Shown here in pieces: positions 14,996 through 23,893 of a stretch of DNA of 64,000 bases; the first letter of the stretch is position 1, and the number at the start of each line of letters is the position of its first letter. The position numbers and the translations under genes are program-made. The notes beneath the pieces are model-generated. The model saw only the letters and a program-made list of their open reading frames with translations, was not told the DNA's origin and did not search any database. The stretch covers positions 744,001 to 808,000 of the forward strand of contig NZ_CP031417.1 in the NCBI RefSeq assembly GCF_003367395.1. The letters are read 5' to 3'. The stretch is from Pseudolabrys taiwanensis (lineage in GTDB: Bacteria > Pseudomonadota > Alphaproteobacteria > Rhizobiales > Xanthobacteraceae).

Positions 14996-17461
14996 ATGTC
15001 AAATACGGACTGTGGGTTTTCGTTCGGCATCCGGTCGCACCGCCTGCTGACAAAATCGGCATTGCTTTGTACGGCCGCCGTTGTCGTGACGCTTCTATCC
15101 GGCCCAGAAGCCGTGTCCATCGCACGCGCTCAGACTTCCGCGACCGACGCTGGAGCCATCGATTTTGATATCAATCCCCAACCACTTTCGCAGGCGCTCG
15201 TAAGCTTCTCGAATGCAGCCGGCCTGCAGCTGTTCTTCAACGTCGATATCGCCCGCGATATTCAATCGCCCGGCGTGCGAGGGCGGTTGAGCCGGAGGGA
15301 GGCCCTCAAGCGCATCCTCTCGGGATCAGGACTCGAGTACAAGTTCACAAATGCTACCACGGTTACCATTCGCTCGGCAGCGAATGCGCAGCAGCCGCCG
15401 ACGGATGGAAGCATTGTCCTGGATGTGATTGAAGTGACCGGCGGGAGCGGCGGCGTCATCACCGCGGACGGTTACGTCGGAAAGAGCAGTGCCACAGGCA
15501 CTAAGACAGACACTCCCTTCATTGAGACGCCTCAGTCGATATCTTCTGTGACCGAAGCGCAACTGGAGGATCGCAAGCCTCAGTCGCTGCTCGACGCCAT
15601 CGCCTATACGCCGGGCGTTCGCGTCAACGCCTACGGAACGGATCCGCGCTACGATTCCTTCTTCGTGCGCGGCTTCAATGTAACCAATACGGGCGTCTTT
15701 CGCGACAATCTCCGTCAGCCCGCCGCCGGATACGGCATCTTTCTGACGGAGCCATACGGCATCGAGGGCATCTCGATCCTGCGCGGCCCATCTTCGGCGC
15801 TTTACGGCGCAACCGGTGCGGGGGGACTCTACAATGTGATCACCAAGCGGCCGACCATGACGCCGCTGCGCGAAGTCGAGGTTCAGTACGGCACGCACGA
15901 TCGGAGGCAGGCGCAGTTCGATCTATCCGGTCCGGTTCCAGGCACGGACTCCTTTTACTATCGTTTAACGGGGCTCGGGCGCCTGTCGGATACGGAATTT
16001 GCATCCGTGCCAGACGACCGGGTCTATATCGCGCCGGCTCTTACGTGGAGGCCGGATTCGGACACCAAGTTCACTTTTCTCAGCGAGTATTCCCGCTCCA
16101 AGAGTGGGGGCAATCCCGCGTACTACAACGACTACTACGGGCACGTGAGCCCGTTCGAGGCCGGCGACCCAGCTTTTGGGGATCTGGTGCACGAGCAAGG
16201 ACGCGTCGGCTGGGAGTTCGAGCGGCGGCTCAGCGATGTATTCACATTCCGGCAGAACGCGCGTTATTCGATACAAGATATCGATGCCAAGTACGTCTAT
16301 GCGTATAATGGCGCGCAGCACGCTCTCGATCCGACGCTTGTAGATCGAGGCTCAGGCTATGACGTCCAGCGGCTTGAGGCCTTCGTTATCGACGATCAGA
16401 TCGAGGCGAAGTTCTCGACAGGCGCGCTGAACCATACTGTTGTAAACGGGGTGGATATCACCTGGGCGAAGTATCGGGCGTTGGCCGGATCCGGCAGTGT
16501 GGCGCCTCTGAACACGCGCAACCTCAATTATGGGCAGGCGATCGCAACACCCGATCTCACCTCCCGTACCGATCAGCGTCAGTTCCAGACGGGTGTCTAT
16601 ACGCAGGATCAGATCCGCTACGAGGCATGGACCCTGACCGTGGGCGGTCGCCATGATTGGGTCTCGACCAAGACGGACAGCACCGATCTCACCAACGGTG
16701 CCGCGTCATCGCTGGATCAGACGGACAAACAGTTTTCCGGCCGCGTCGGATTGTCTTACAAAACAGCATTCGGCGTTGTCCCCTATATAAGCTATTCAAC
16801 CGCGTTCTCGCCGAACGTCGGCTGGAATAAGACGACGAACGCGCCCTTCAAGCCGACGACAAGCACGCAGCAGGAGGCCGGCGTCAAGTATCTGCTTCCA
16901 AACGCCAACGTGATGCTGACCGCCGCCGTATTCAACATCGATCAGGAAAACGGCCTCTTCTACGAAGTCATCAACGGCGTCAACACGCAGGTGCAGCGCG
17001 GCAAGCTTCGTTCGCAGGGCGTCGAGCTCGAAGCGGTGGCGAGCCTCGATAACGGTCTCTCACTGTCCGGCTCCTATACCTATACTGATCTTAAGATCCT
17101 GGAGGGGCCTTCCACCACAGTCGGCAAATACGTGTCGAGCGTGCCGTTCCACACGGCGGCGCTTTGGGCGAACTACAAACTGCCGGCCGGCGCTTTCTAT
17201 GGCTTCAGCGTAGGCGGCGGCACTCGCTTGATCGGAACGAGCTATGGCGATGACCAGAACACGATCGTGAACAGTGCCCGCGTTCTTATCGATGCTTCGT
17301 TGCGCTACGACCTCGCTGCCCTTGATCCGAAGCTGAAGGGCACGAGTCTGCAGGTCAATGCCACTAACGTCTTCGACCGCCGCGACACTACGTGCACATC
17401 GGGTTACTGCTATCTCGATCCGGGCCGCACGGTCATCGCAAGCCTGAAATACAATTGGTAG
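14996..17461 (+). CDS. TonB-dependent siderophore receptor with STN signalling domain
   Basis: Protein of 821 aa. A signal peptide (ending near ARAQ, residue 46) is followed by an STN domain (about 53-105; IDFDINPQPLSQAL), a plug domain (about 165-280; ETPQSISSVTEAQLEDRKP, ILRGPSSALYGATGAGG) and a beta-barrel ending in the aromatic YNW. The C-terminal CTSGYCYLDPGRTV segment and the overall plan match FhuA/FoxA-type ferric hydroxamate or xenosiderophore receptors. The STN domain fits the FecI/FecR pair just upstream. The ligand cannot be decided here, as no biosynthesis genes are present; uptake of a foreign siderophore is the likely role. Confidence 0.9.
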   Translation: MSNTDCGFSFGIRSHRLLTKSALLCTAAVVVTLLSGPEAVSIARAQTSATDAGAIDFDINPQPLSQALVSFSNAAGLQLFFNVDIARDIQSPGVRGRLSRREALKRILSGSGLEYKFTNATTVTIRSAANAQQPPTDGSIVLDVIEVTGGSGGVITADGYVGKSSATGTKTDTPFIETPQSISSVTEAQLEDRKPQSLLDAIAYTPGVRVNAYGTDPRYDSFFVRGFNVTNTGVFRDNLRQPAAGYGIFLTEPYGIEGISILRGPSSALYGATGAGGLYNVITKRPTMTPLREVEVQYGTHDRRQAQFDLSGPVPGTDSFYYRLTGLGRLSDTEFASVPDDRVYIAPALTWRPDSDTKFTFLSEYSRSKSGGNPAYYNDYYGHVSPFEAGDPAFGDLVHEQGRVGWEFERRLSDVFTFRQNARYSIQDIDAKYVYAYNGAQHALDPTLVDRGSGYDVQRLEAFVIDDQIEAKFSTGALNHTVVNGVDITWAKYRALAGSGSVAPLNTRNLNYGQAIATPDLTSRTDQRQFQTGVYTQDQIRYEAWTLTVGGRHDWVSTKTDSTDLTNGAASSLDQTDKQFSGRVGLSYKTAFGVVPYISYSTAFSPNVGWNKTTNAPFKPTTSTQQEAGVKYLLPNANVMLTAAVFNIDQENGLFYEVINGVNTQVQRGKLRSQGVELEAVASLDNGLSLSGSYTYTDLKILEGPSTTVGKYVSSVPFHTAALWANYKLPAGAFYGFSVGGGTRLIGTSYGDDQNTIVNSARVLIDASLRYDLAALDPKLKGTSLQVNATNVFDRRDTTCTSGYCYLDPGRTVIASLKYNW

Positions 17462-17552
17462 GCGTGAGACAGTCCGGGCCGCGCGTGACGGGCACGCGCG
17501 GCTTATGTCGATGTCATTGCGTATTCGCCTGGGAAAGAAGTTGGAGTGGAAT

Positions 17553-18818
17553 ATGCGTGGGCTGTTCACCCTCATCCACCGGTGGATTGGACTGGCCATT
17601 GCCACGTTCATTGTTGTGAGTGGACTGACCGGCGCGGTCATATCCTGGGATCACGAACTCGATGAACTGATCAATCCGCACCTGCTGCTTAGCCCGCATG
17701 TGGGTGCGAGAGTGCCGCCGCTTGATATTATCAGCCACGCGGAGACGTCTGAGCCACGGGCTTTTGTCGTCTATATGGCCCTCGATCCGGAGCCGGGTCG
17801 CAACTACGAAGTCATGCTTGAGCCGAAGGTCGATCCGGCCACCGGCAAGCTCTACAATCTCGATTTCAACCGCATCTACTATGATTCCGTCACCGGAGCG
17901 GAGGTTGGGCGGCGTAACTGGGGCGCCGCGTGGCCCATTACCCGAGAGACGTTTGTCTCCTTTCTCTATAAGCTTCATTATATGTACCACATACCCGAAA
18001 TGTGGGGGACGGACCGATGGGGCTATTGGCTCCTCGGCATCGTCGCACTGGTGTGGACTCTAGATTGTTTCGTAGGCTTTTATCTGACGCTGCCATTACG
18101 GCGGAAGGAGCGCGAGGCGACTCCAAGCAAGGGCTATTGGGCGCGCTGGAAGCCGGCTTGGCAGATCAAGACAAGCGGTAGCGCTTATCGGATCAATTTC
18201 GATGTCCACCGCGCTTTCGGATTGTGGTTCTGGGTGCTTCTCTTCATTGTGGCCTTTACCGGCTTTTCATTGAACCTTTATCGGGAGGTTTTTTACCCGA
18301 TGATGTCGATGGTGTCGCAAGTGACACCGGATATCTTCATGACCCGCGAGCCTACGCCCATCGGCAAGCCCATTACGCCCAAGCTCACATTCGACGCGGT
18401 TCTTGCCAAAGGCGAGATCGAAGCCAGCAGACAAGGCATCAAGGAGCCGCCCGGCGGAGTGTTCTACGCGACGCAGTGGGGCGTCTACGGTGTGTTGTTC
18501 TTCAAGTCCGGCGACGATCACGGCTCCGGTGGCGTCGGGCCAGCCCTTCTGACATTCGACCAGGAGGATGGAAGGTATCTCGGTCGACGCATTCCATGGG
18601 AGGGTACAGCGGCCGATATCTTCTTGCAGGCACAGTTCCCCTTGCACTCTGGACGCATCCTTGGCTTGCCAGGCCGGATCGCGATTTCGCTGCTCGGTCT
18701 TGCTTGCGCGGCACTGGCGGTCACAGGCGTCGTGATTTGGTATCGTAAGCGTCGGGCACGCATCCGTGTCCGCATTGCTGAGCGCGAGCGGCTAAATCGC
18801 CAGGTAGCGGTTGTTTAA
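17553..18818 (+). CDS. PepSY-associated TM helix protein (iron uptake)
   Basis: Protein of 421 aa with four predicted membrane helices (around residues 10-32, 150-172, 215-240 and 380-402) and PepSY periplasmic regions between them. Conserved His residues near the helices (LIHRWIGL, DVHRAFGLW) fit the family's proposed heme-binding ferric-siderophore reductase role. ATG 17553 is preceded by GGAG; an upstream ATG at 17505 has no ribosome site. It ends the iron cassette and probably reduces imported ferric siderophore or otherwise helps release iron at the inner membrane. This role is known only for some relatives. Confidence 0.85.
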   Translation: MRGLFTLIHRWIGLAIATFIVVSGLTGAVISWDHELDELINPHLLLSPHVGARVPPLDIISHAETSEPRAFVVYMALDPEPGRNYEVMLEPKVDPATGKLYNLDFNRIYYDSVTGAEVGRRNWGAAWPITRETFVSFLYKLHYMYHIPEMWGTDRWGYWLLGIVALVWTLDCFVGFYLTLPLRRKEREATPSKGYWARWKPAWQIKTSGSAYRINFDVHRAFGLWFWVLLFIVAFTGFSLNLYREVFYPMMSMVSQVTPDIFMTREPTPIGKPITPKLTFDAVLAKGEIEASRQGIKEPPGGVFYATQWGVYGVLFFKSGDDHGSGGVGPALLTFDQEDGRYLGRRIPWEGTAADIFLQAQFPLHSGRILGLPGRIAISLLGLACAALAVTGVVIWYRKRRARIRVRIAERERLNRQVAVV

Positions 18819-18924
18819 GCCGTGTGGCACTACGGACGCTTAGTCCAAGTTTTGTAGGCTGTCGGCGATCCGCCCCATTTGGGGGGGCATACCGCCTAGC
18901 ATGCTGCGCGCGTGGAGAGCCGTC

Positions 18925-18958
18925 CCGGGGGCAGTGGGTGCCGCGTCCCGCCTGCGGC
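18925..18958. repeat. 34-base block shared with 4421-4454
   Basis: Second copy of the block described at 4421-4454, two mismatches in 34. It ends exactly where the truncated DUF3768 copy begins, so it may mark a recombination junction. Confidence 0.7.
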
Positions 18959-19119
18959 CTCATGGCGAACACGACTTCGGCGTGATTGAACAGGCTGGCG
19001 TCTGTTATTTCTGGAAGATCGACTACTACGACCTCCTGCATCGTTACGCTTTGCCGGATGCCGTCGACCCGACCGCCACCCATCGTGGTCTGACGATCAC
19101 GCGGGCGGACGGATATTGA
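18958..19119 (+). pseudogene. Truncated DUF3768 gene copy
   Basis: An open frame of 53 codons from PHGEHDFGVIEQAG to RADGY matches residues 60-112 of the DUF3768 protein at 12632-12970. The first half of the gene is absent; upstream sequence is unrelated. It has several substitutions, so duplication is not recent. The downstream terminator is retained. Confidence 0.8.
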
Positions 19120-19348
19120 GACGGCCGTTGTCCTTCAAAAAGTGGAGGCCCGTTCGGGCCTCCTCGCTTTCTGAGTTCGGGAGCCGGCCGAGAATCTGAC
19201 ATTTCGCGTCCCGTGGCTGTGGGCGCAGGCTGCGTCTCGTGGCCGAGTAGGTGGGGGTGCGGCCCAGAATTCCTTTTAACATTCAAAGGCCCGTTTTGGC
19301 CCTCACCTTCGGCTAAGTGCTTGCAGGGCCCCAGTTTGCCACCTCTCT
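18960..19348 (+). repeat. Direct repeat, copy B
   Basis: Aligns along its whole length with 12812-13190. It contains the DUF3768 3' end, the terminator and about 200 bases of gene-free DNA, ending near TTTGCCACCTCTC. Immediately after it the conserved chromosomal genes resume. Confidence 0.8.
19144..19163 (+). terminator. Terminator hairpin in repeat copy B
   Basis: Stem GGAGGCCCG / CGGGCCTCC with a two-base loop, the counterpart of the hairpin at 12992-13015. Confidence 0.6.
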
Positions 19349-19418
19349 CGACCGCACCAATCTGTTTTGTTGTATGTTTTTCAGGTGGATAGGCGTTGGC
19401 CCACCGGCCAGACGCCTG

Positions 19419-20426
19419 TCACTCCCAGGCGAACACGCGGCCCCAATCGCGCTTGATGTCGACGATGGTCCAGCCCCTCGCTGCGGCCTCGTCGAGCGCC
19501 TTGTCGAGCCGGCCGACGGACGATTGCCGGTCATAGGCGTATTCGCGTTCGGCGTCGGTATGATGCACGAGACCCATGAAGCGGGCGCCGGCACCGGCCG
19601 CGGTCCATTGCAGCATCTGTAGATCGCCGTCGGAATTGCCGAAGGCGAATATCGGCCGCCGGCCGATGAAGCGATTGATGCCAACGGGCTTGCCCGAGCC
19701 GTCGTCGACGAACTCGGTCTTGGCGAGCTTCATCAGAACGGGTTTGCCATCGGCACCCATGTCGAATTGCGTTACGGCGGACGAGCCGACCACCTGTTCC
19801 GGCGGGATGCCATAGATCTTCTCGGTCCAGGGCCGCATGAACTCGATGCCGCCGCCGGAGACGATGAAGGTCTTGAAGCCGTTCGCGCGCAGATAACCGA
19901 GAAGCTCGAGCATCGGCTGGTAGACGAGATCGGTGTAAAGTCGATTGAAGCGCGGATGCTTTGCGGTCGCGATCCAATCCAGCACGGCCTGGCGGAAATC
20001 GTCCGTCGTCATGCCGGCGTGCGTCGCGGCGATCACAGCCAGCACGCTCTTTTCACCGTTGGCGGTGAAGGTCTTCATGTCCTTTGCCAGAAGCGAGCGA
20101 AAGGGCTCTTCGGTCTTCCATTCGGGATGTTGCGGCGCCAGGGCGCTCACGCGGTCGAAGGCGAAGGCGACCTGGAAATAGACCGGCTGTTCGCACCATA
20201 GCGTGCCGTCATTGTCGAAGACGGCGATGCGCTCCGGCGCCGGCACGAAATCGGACGAACCGTCGGCTGTGACTCGTTCGACGAAGGCGGTGACGGCCGT
20301 CTTGACGGCGCCGTCGTTCCAGGAGGGCAGAGGGTCGTTCTGCGCCAGCGCGACATGACAGGCCAGCAAAAGCAGGGACAGGGCAGCAGCGAGCCCGCGC
20401 AGGATCAGAGCCGGCTGACGACGCAT
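19419..20426 (-). CDS. Periplasmic HAD-family phosphatase
   Basis: Protein of 335 aa with a signal peptide (about residues 1-28, ending ALAQ). HAD motif I is FDNDGTLW (nucleophile Asp71, Asp73), motif II is IVSGGG and a late FGNSDGD supplies motif IV. This arrangement is of the phosphoserine phosphatase-like HAD group. The substrate is unknown. It is the last gene of a five-gene minus-strand unit that starts with the formylglycine-generating enzyme and includes the arylsulfatase 70 bases upstream, so periplasmic ester hydrolysis is a reasonable common theme. Confidence 0.85.
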   Translation of the reverse strand: MRRQPALILRGLAAALSLLLLACHVALAQNDPLPSWNDGAVKTAVTAFVERVTADGSSDFVPAPERIAVFDNDGTLWCEQPVYFQVAFAFDRVSALAPQHPEWKTEEPFRSLLAKDMKTFTANGEKSVLAVIAATHAGMTTDDFRQAVLDWIATAKHPRFNRLYTDLVYQPMLELLGYLRANGFKTFIVSGGGIEFMRPWTEKIYGIPPEQVVGSSAVTQFDMGADGKPVLMKLAKTEFVDDGSGKPVGINRFIGRRPIFAFGNSDGDLQMLQWTAAGAGARFMGLVHHTDAEREYAYDRQSSVGRLDKALDEAAARGWTIVDIKRDWGRVFAWE

Positions 20427-20496
20427 GACACGCTCCGCGCAATGATCGGGTGGAGGCGCCGGCCCGTAGCGCGGGGCCGGACGCCGCCGAGGCGAG

Positions 20497-22290
20497 CTAC
20501 CGCGCCCGTTGCTGAATCTGCTGTTGGATCATCTCATTCAGGCGCGCGCGTATGCGTTCGGGATCGATCTGCTCCCTGAGGCGGGCCCGGTCCTTAAAGC
20601 CCTCCATCGTGCTTTCCATGATGCTCGCTGGATTGAAACTCGGCGGGAACGAGCGCGGCGGAAAGTCCTTGAACGTGGACACGAACTCGAAGATGTCGTC
20701 GATCAGGCCGTACATCAGTTGGACGTGGTTGAGCTGCCAGTCCCAGAAGGTATTGGAGGTGATGTCGGCGCGCTCGAACGGGTCCTGGAATAGGTTGTAT
20801 ATCTTCTGCAGGCGCAATGTCGTGAAGGGCTCGGCCCAGACTTCCAAGGTGCCCGGCGAACGTTGCTCGGAAAAGACGTACTTGTAATCGCCCTTGCGCA
20901 TGGCGACCAGCAAGCCGTCGTCGTCGGAGTAGAAGAATGTCGACCGTGCGCTCTTCAGATTGTTGTTGTTTGTCACCGAACCGCGCACGCCGCGCAGGAA
21001 TTGCGACTGGTCGTGACCGTCGAGGTGGACCTTGTAGTTGATGCCGTTCGCGGTGTAGCCGGCCTTGAGCTTATTGATGATGTCCGGCTCGCCGGCGATG
21101 GCGCACAAGGTCGGAACCCAGTCGTTGTGGCTCATGATCTCGTTGGTGATGGTGCCGGGCTGGACCACGCCTGGCCAGCGCACCAGGCACGGTACGCGGA
21201 AGGCGCCTTCCCAGTTGGTGTTCTTTTCCGAGCGGAACCAGGTCATGGCGCCGTCGGGCCAGGTGTTCATGTGCGGACCGTTGTCGGTCGTGTAGACGAC
21301 GACGGTGTTGTTGGCGACGCCGAGATCGTCGAGTGTCTTGAGCAGCGCGCCGACGGTCTCGTCGTGCTCGATCATGCCGTCGATATATTCGCTGTCGCCG
21401 TGCGTGTAGCGGCCGCGATGCGATGGCCGCACATGCGTGCGTAGATGCATGCGCGTGGAGTTGAACCAGCAGAAGAACGGCTTGCTGGCGCGGACCTGCC
21501 GCTGCATGAAGTCGATCGCGGCGGCCGAGGTCTCGTCGTCGATGGTCTCCATGCGCTTCTTGGTGAGCGGCCCGGTGTCCTCGATGGTCTGCTTGCCGAT
21601 CTTGCCGAAGCGCGGATCGACGGTGGGATCGTCGCGGTCGCTGGCCTTGCAGCGCAGGACGCCGCGCGGGCCATATTTGGCGCGATAGGCCGGGTCTTTG
21701 GGATAATCGGGCAGTTCGGGCTCTTCCTCGGCATTGAGATGGTAGAGATTCCCGAAGAACTCGTCGAAGCCGTTCACCGTCGGCAGCGCTTCATTGCGAT
21801 CGCCGACGTGGTTCTTGCCGAACTGGCCGCTGGCATAGCCGAGGTTCTTCAGCAGCCCGCCGATCGAGGGATCGAGCTGACTCATGCCCATCGGCGCGCC
21901 GGGAAAGCCGACCTTGGACAGACCCGTGCGGATGATGTGCTGGCCGGTGAGAAAGGCCGAGCGCCCGGCGGTGCAGGACTGCTCGCCATAGTAGTGGAGG
22001 AACTTGAGACCGTCGCGTGCGATGCGATCGATGTTCGGGGTCTCGTATCCCATCAGCCCTTGCGAATAGGTGCTGAGGTTGGTCGTGCCGATGTCGTCGC
22101 CGAAGATGACGAGGATGTTCGGCTTGGCGCCCGACGGGGCGGCCGGCGCCGGCGCGGGTCGTTGCTGGGCTTGCGCCCGGGCCGGTGACGGCGAGGTGAG
22201 GGCCGATACGGCCATCAATGTCGTGCCGGCCATCAGAATGTTGCGCCGGCTCAGCGTGCTGTTCGATCGTGGTTCGTCGCCATTGGCCAT
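20497..22290 (-). CDS. Arylsulfatase, Tat-exported
   Basis: Protein of 597 aa of the formylglycine-dependent sulfatase family. The N-terminus carries SRRN plus a hydrophobic segment (residues 14-40), a twin-arginine signal. Metal-binding FGDDIG is at residues 63-68 and the modification motif CTAGR at 106-110 (Cys106 becomes formylglycine). That motif has Ala in place of the Pro of the classical CxPxR, a variant known in many bacterial arylsulfatases. AGGAGGA precedes the start. It cleaves sulfate esters, releasing sulfate in the periplasm. The maturation enzyme is encoded in the same operon. The natural substrate is not evident. Confidence 0.9.
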   Translation of the reverse strand: MANGDEPRSNSTLSRRNILMAGTTLMAVSALTSPSPARAQAQQRPAPAPAAPSGAKPNILVIFGDDIGTTNLSTYSQGLMGYETPNIDRIARDGLKFLHYYGEQSCTAGRSAFLTGQHIIRTGLSKVGFPGAPMGMSQLDPSIGGLLKNLGYASGQFGKNHVGDRNEALPTVNGFDEFFGNLYHLNAEEEPELPDYPKDPAYRAKYGPRGVLRCKASDRDDPTVDPRFGKIGKQTIEDTGPLTKKRMETIDDETSAAAIDFMQRQVRASKPFFCWFNSTRMHLRTHVRPSHRGRYTHGDSEYIDGMIEHDETVGALLKTLDDLGVANNTVVVYTTDNGPHMNTWPDGAMTWFRSEKNTNWEGAFRVPCLVRWPGVVQPGTITNEIMSHNDWVPTLCAIAGEPDIINKLKAGYTANGINYKVHLDGHDQSQFLRGVRGSVTNNNNLKSARSTFFYSDDDGLLVAMRKGDYKYVFSEQRSPGTLEVWAEPFTTLRLQKIYNLFQDPFERADITSNTFWDWQLNHVQLMYGLIDDIFEFVSTFKDFPPRSFPPSFNPASIMESTMEGFKDRARLREQIDPERIRARLNEMIQQQIQQRAR

Positions 22291-22356
22291 GGCTTCCTCC
22301 TTGACGCTCCCCGAACTTGCATTTTCTCCGTTGCTTTCGCCCTTCTGCGCGGGCGC

Positions 22357-22650
22357 TCAGGTCTTCAGCCTGTTGATTGCTTTCGGCAGCGGCTCCGACT
22401 TATGTTTCTTGCAATAGGCCGCGACCTTTTCCGCGTTCTGCTTCAAGCGGCGGAAATCGAGCACGTTGTCGTTTCTGGTCGCGCTGTAATATCCGCTCAT
22501 CCAATAGCCGACGAATTCGCGGCTGGTCTGGTCGTAGCCGAGCCAGTCACCGCAGGTGATCTGGTTCATGTCGAGATTGACCTGGGCGGTTGCCGGCATG
22601 GAAACGGCTCCCGCCATCACGGCGCCAGCGATGAGTATCGTTCGCAGCAT
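22357..22650 (-). CDS. HdeA/HdeB-like small periplasmic protein (second copy)
   Basis: Protein of 97 aa: signal peptide (residues 1-22, ending ATAQ), then a helical domain with two Cys (ITCGDWL and AAYCKKH) 47 residues apart, the HdeA-type disulfide spacing. HdeA/HdeB are acid-activated periplasmic chaperones in enterobacteria; in Rhizobiales the family is diverse and mostly uncharacterised. The pattern C-x-L ... GYWMSGYY ... C-K is shared with the neighbouring gene, so the two arose by duplication. GAGGAGA lies upstream of the ATG. It lies 11 bases after its paralogue and before the sulfatase. Confidence 0.8.
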   Translation of the reverse strand: MLRTILIAGAVMAGAVSMPATAQVNLDMNQITCGDWLGYDQTSREFVGYWMSGYYSATRNDNVLDFRRLKQNAEKVAAYCKKHKSEPLPKAINRLKT

Positions 22651-22661
22651 GGCTCTTCTCC

Positions 22662-22973
22662 TCATTGCGCGCCGGTCGCCCGATCGAGACCGGACATGAC
22701 GGTTTCCCGGCGGTTGAATTTGCACCAGTCCTTGATCTTGGCGATGTTCTTTTGATGCGTGACGAGGTCGATCGTCGTCTTGCCGGTCTGGTAGCTGTAC
22801 CAGCCGCTCAGCCATGACGAGAAATTGCGCGACTGCTCCGGCGACATTGCGAGGTATTGCTCGCATTTGATGTCGCCCATGCGCACGGTCAGTTGCGCGT
22901 GCGCGGTCGATGAAAGCCCTCCGGCAGCGAGAGCCAACGCTGCTGCAAGCAGTATTGCACGTGAATATTTCAT
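22662..22973 (-). CDS. HdeA/HdeB-like small periplasmic protein (first copy)
   Basis: Protein of 103 aa with a signal peptide (about 1-26, ending AHAQ) and an HdeA-like domain with Cys in IKCEQYL and KDWCKFN. SSWLSGWYSYQTGKTT is the counterpart of the WMSGYYSATRN segment in the next gene. The ATG at 22973 overlaps the stop of the formylglycine-generating enzyme gene (ATGA), so translation is coupled; longer frames starting further upstream only read through that gene. Location in a sulfatase operon suggests a periplasmic folding or binding role linked to the sulfatase, which is inference. Confidence 0.8.
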   Translation of the reverse strand: MKYSRAILLAAALALAAGGLSSTAHAQLTVRMGDIKCEQYLAMSPEQSRNFSSWLSGWYSYQTGKTTIDLVTHQKNIAKIKDWCKFNRRETVMSGLDRATGAQ

Positions 22974-23893
22974 GATGTCTTCGCCTCCCGGATGACGCAA
23001 CGGAATCCGATGTGACTGGTGGATGTATCGATCGGCTGCGCGTGGCGCGCGGCCGGGCGGTAGCGGCGGCAATAATTCGGTGCGCATAGATGAGAGCCGC
23101 CTTTGAGCACCTTGCGGGGAATCCGGATCGCCGGCTGGCGCGGATCGTAGCTGTCCTGTTCTCGGCCGCCGCGTGGATTGTCAGGAATGCAGCAGGCTTT
23201 TGCCGCATCGGCCTGATGGCGCGGGGCGTACCAATCGCCGGTCCATTCCCAGACGTTACCGATCATGTCGTGGAGGCCGTAGCCGTTCGCCGGAAAGCTG
23301 CCGACCGGCGTGGTGCGCTCGAAGCCTCGCCACTTGCGGCGCTTGCGCGGGAATTCCCCGACCCAGGTGTTCGCCATGGCGTGGCCGTGCGGCGTGAATT
23401 CGGCGCCCCAGGCGAACTCGGCGCCGTCGAGGCCGCCGCGCGCGGCGAACTCCCATTCGGCTTCGGTCGGTAAGTCCTTGCCGGCCCAGCGCGCATAAGC
23501 GAGCGCGTCGGCATGCGCGACGTGCACGACCGGATGATCCATGATGTCGTCGATGGAGCTGTCCGGTCCGTAAGGGTGGCGCCAGTCGGCGCCCTTAAGG
23601 AAGGTCCACCACTGGCTTATGTCATCAAGTTCGACGCGATGGCGCGGCGGGACAAACACCAGCGAGCCCGCATACAGCATGTGCGGCAGCGCGCCGGGAT
23701 AATCCTTCGCATCTGGGACGGCCTCGGCCACCGTGACATGGCCGGTGGCTTGCACGAACGCAGCGAAGGCACTGTTGGTAACAGGGTATCGATCAATCCA
23801 GAAGCTATCGACGGTCACGCGATGGACCGGAGCTTCTTCGGTATAATGATGGTCCGATCCCATGCGGAATGTTCCGCCGGGAATGTCGATCAT
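22970..23893 (-). CDS. Formylglycine-generating enzyme (sulfatase maturation)
   Basis: Protein of 307 aa of the SUMF1/FGE family. It opens with MIDIPGGTFRMGSD, contains LPTEAEWEFAARGG and MIGNVWEWTGDW, and ends with GGSHLCAPNYCRRYRP; Cys270 and Cys275 correspond to the two copper-binding active-site cysteines of true FGE, unlike many FGE-like proteins that lack them. It should oxidise Cys106 of the sulfatase in this operon to formylglycine before Tat export. The ATG at 23893 has GAGGAG upstream; a TTG at 23995 would add 34 poorly conserved residues. First gene of the operon. Confidence 0.88.
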   Translation of the reverse strand: MIDIPGGTFRMGSDHHYTEEAPVHRVTVDSFWIDRYPVTNSAFAAFVQATGHVTVAEAVPDAKDYPGALPHMLYAGSLVFVPPRHRVELDDISQWWTFLKGADWRHPYGPDSSIDDIMDHPVVHVAHADALAYARWAGKDLPTEAEWEFAARGGLDGAEFAWGAEFTPHGHAMANTWVGEFPRKRRKWRGFERTTPVGSFPANGYGLHDMIGNVWEWTGDWYAPRHQADAAKACCIPDNPRGGREQDSYDPRQPAIRIPRKVLKGGSHLCAPNYCRRYRPAARHAQPIDTSTSHIGFRCVIREAKTS

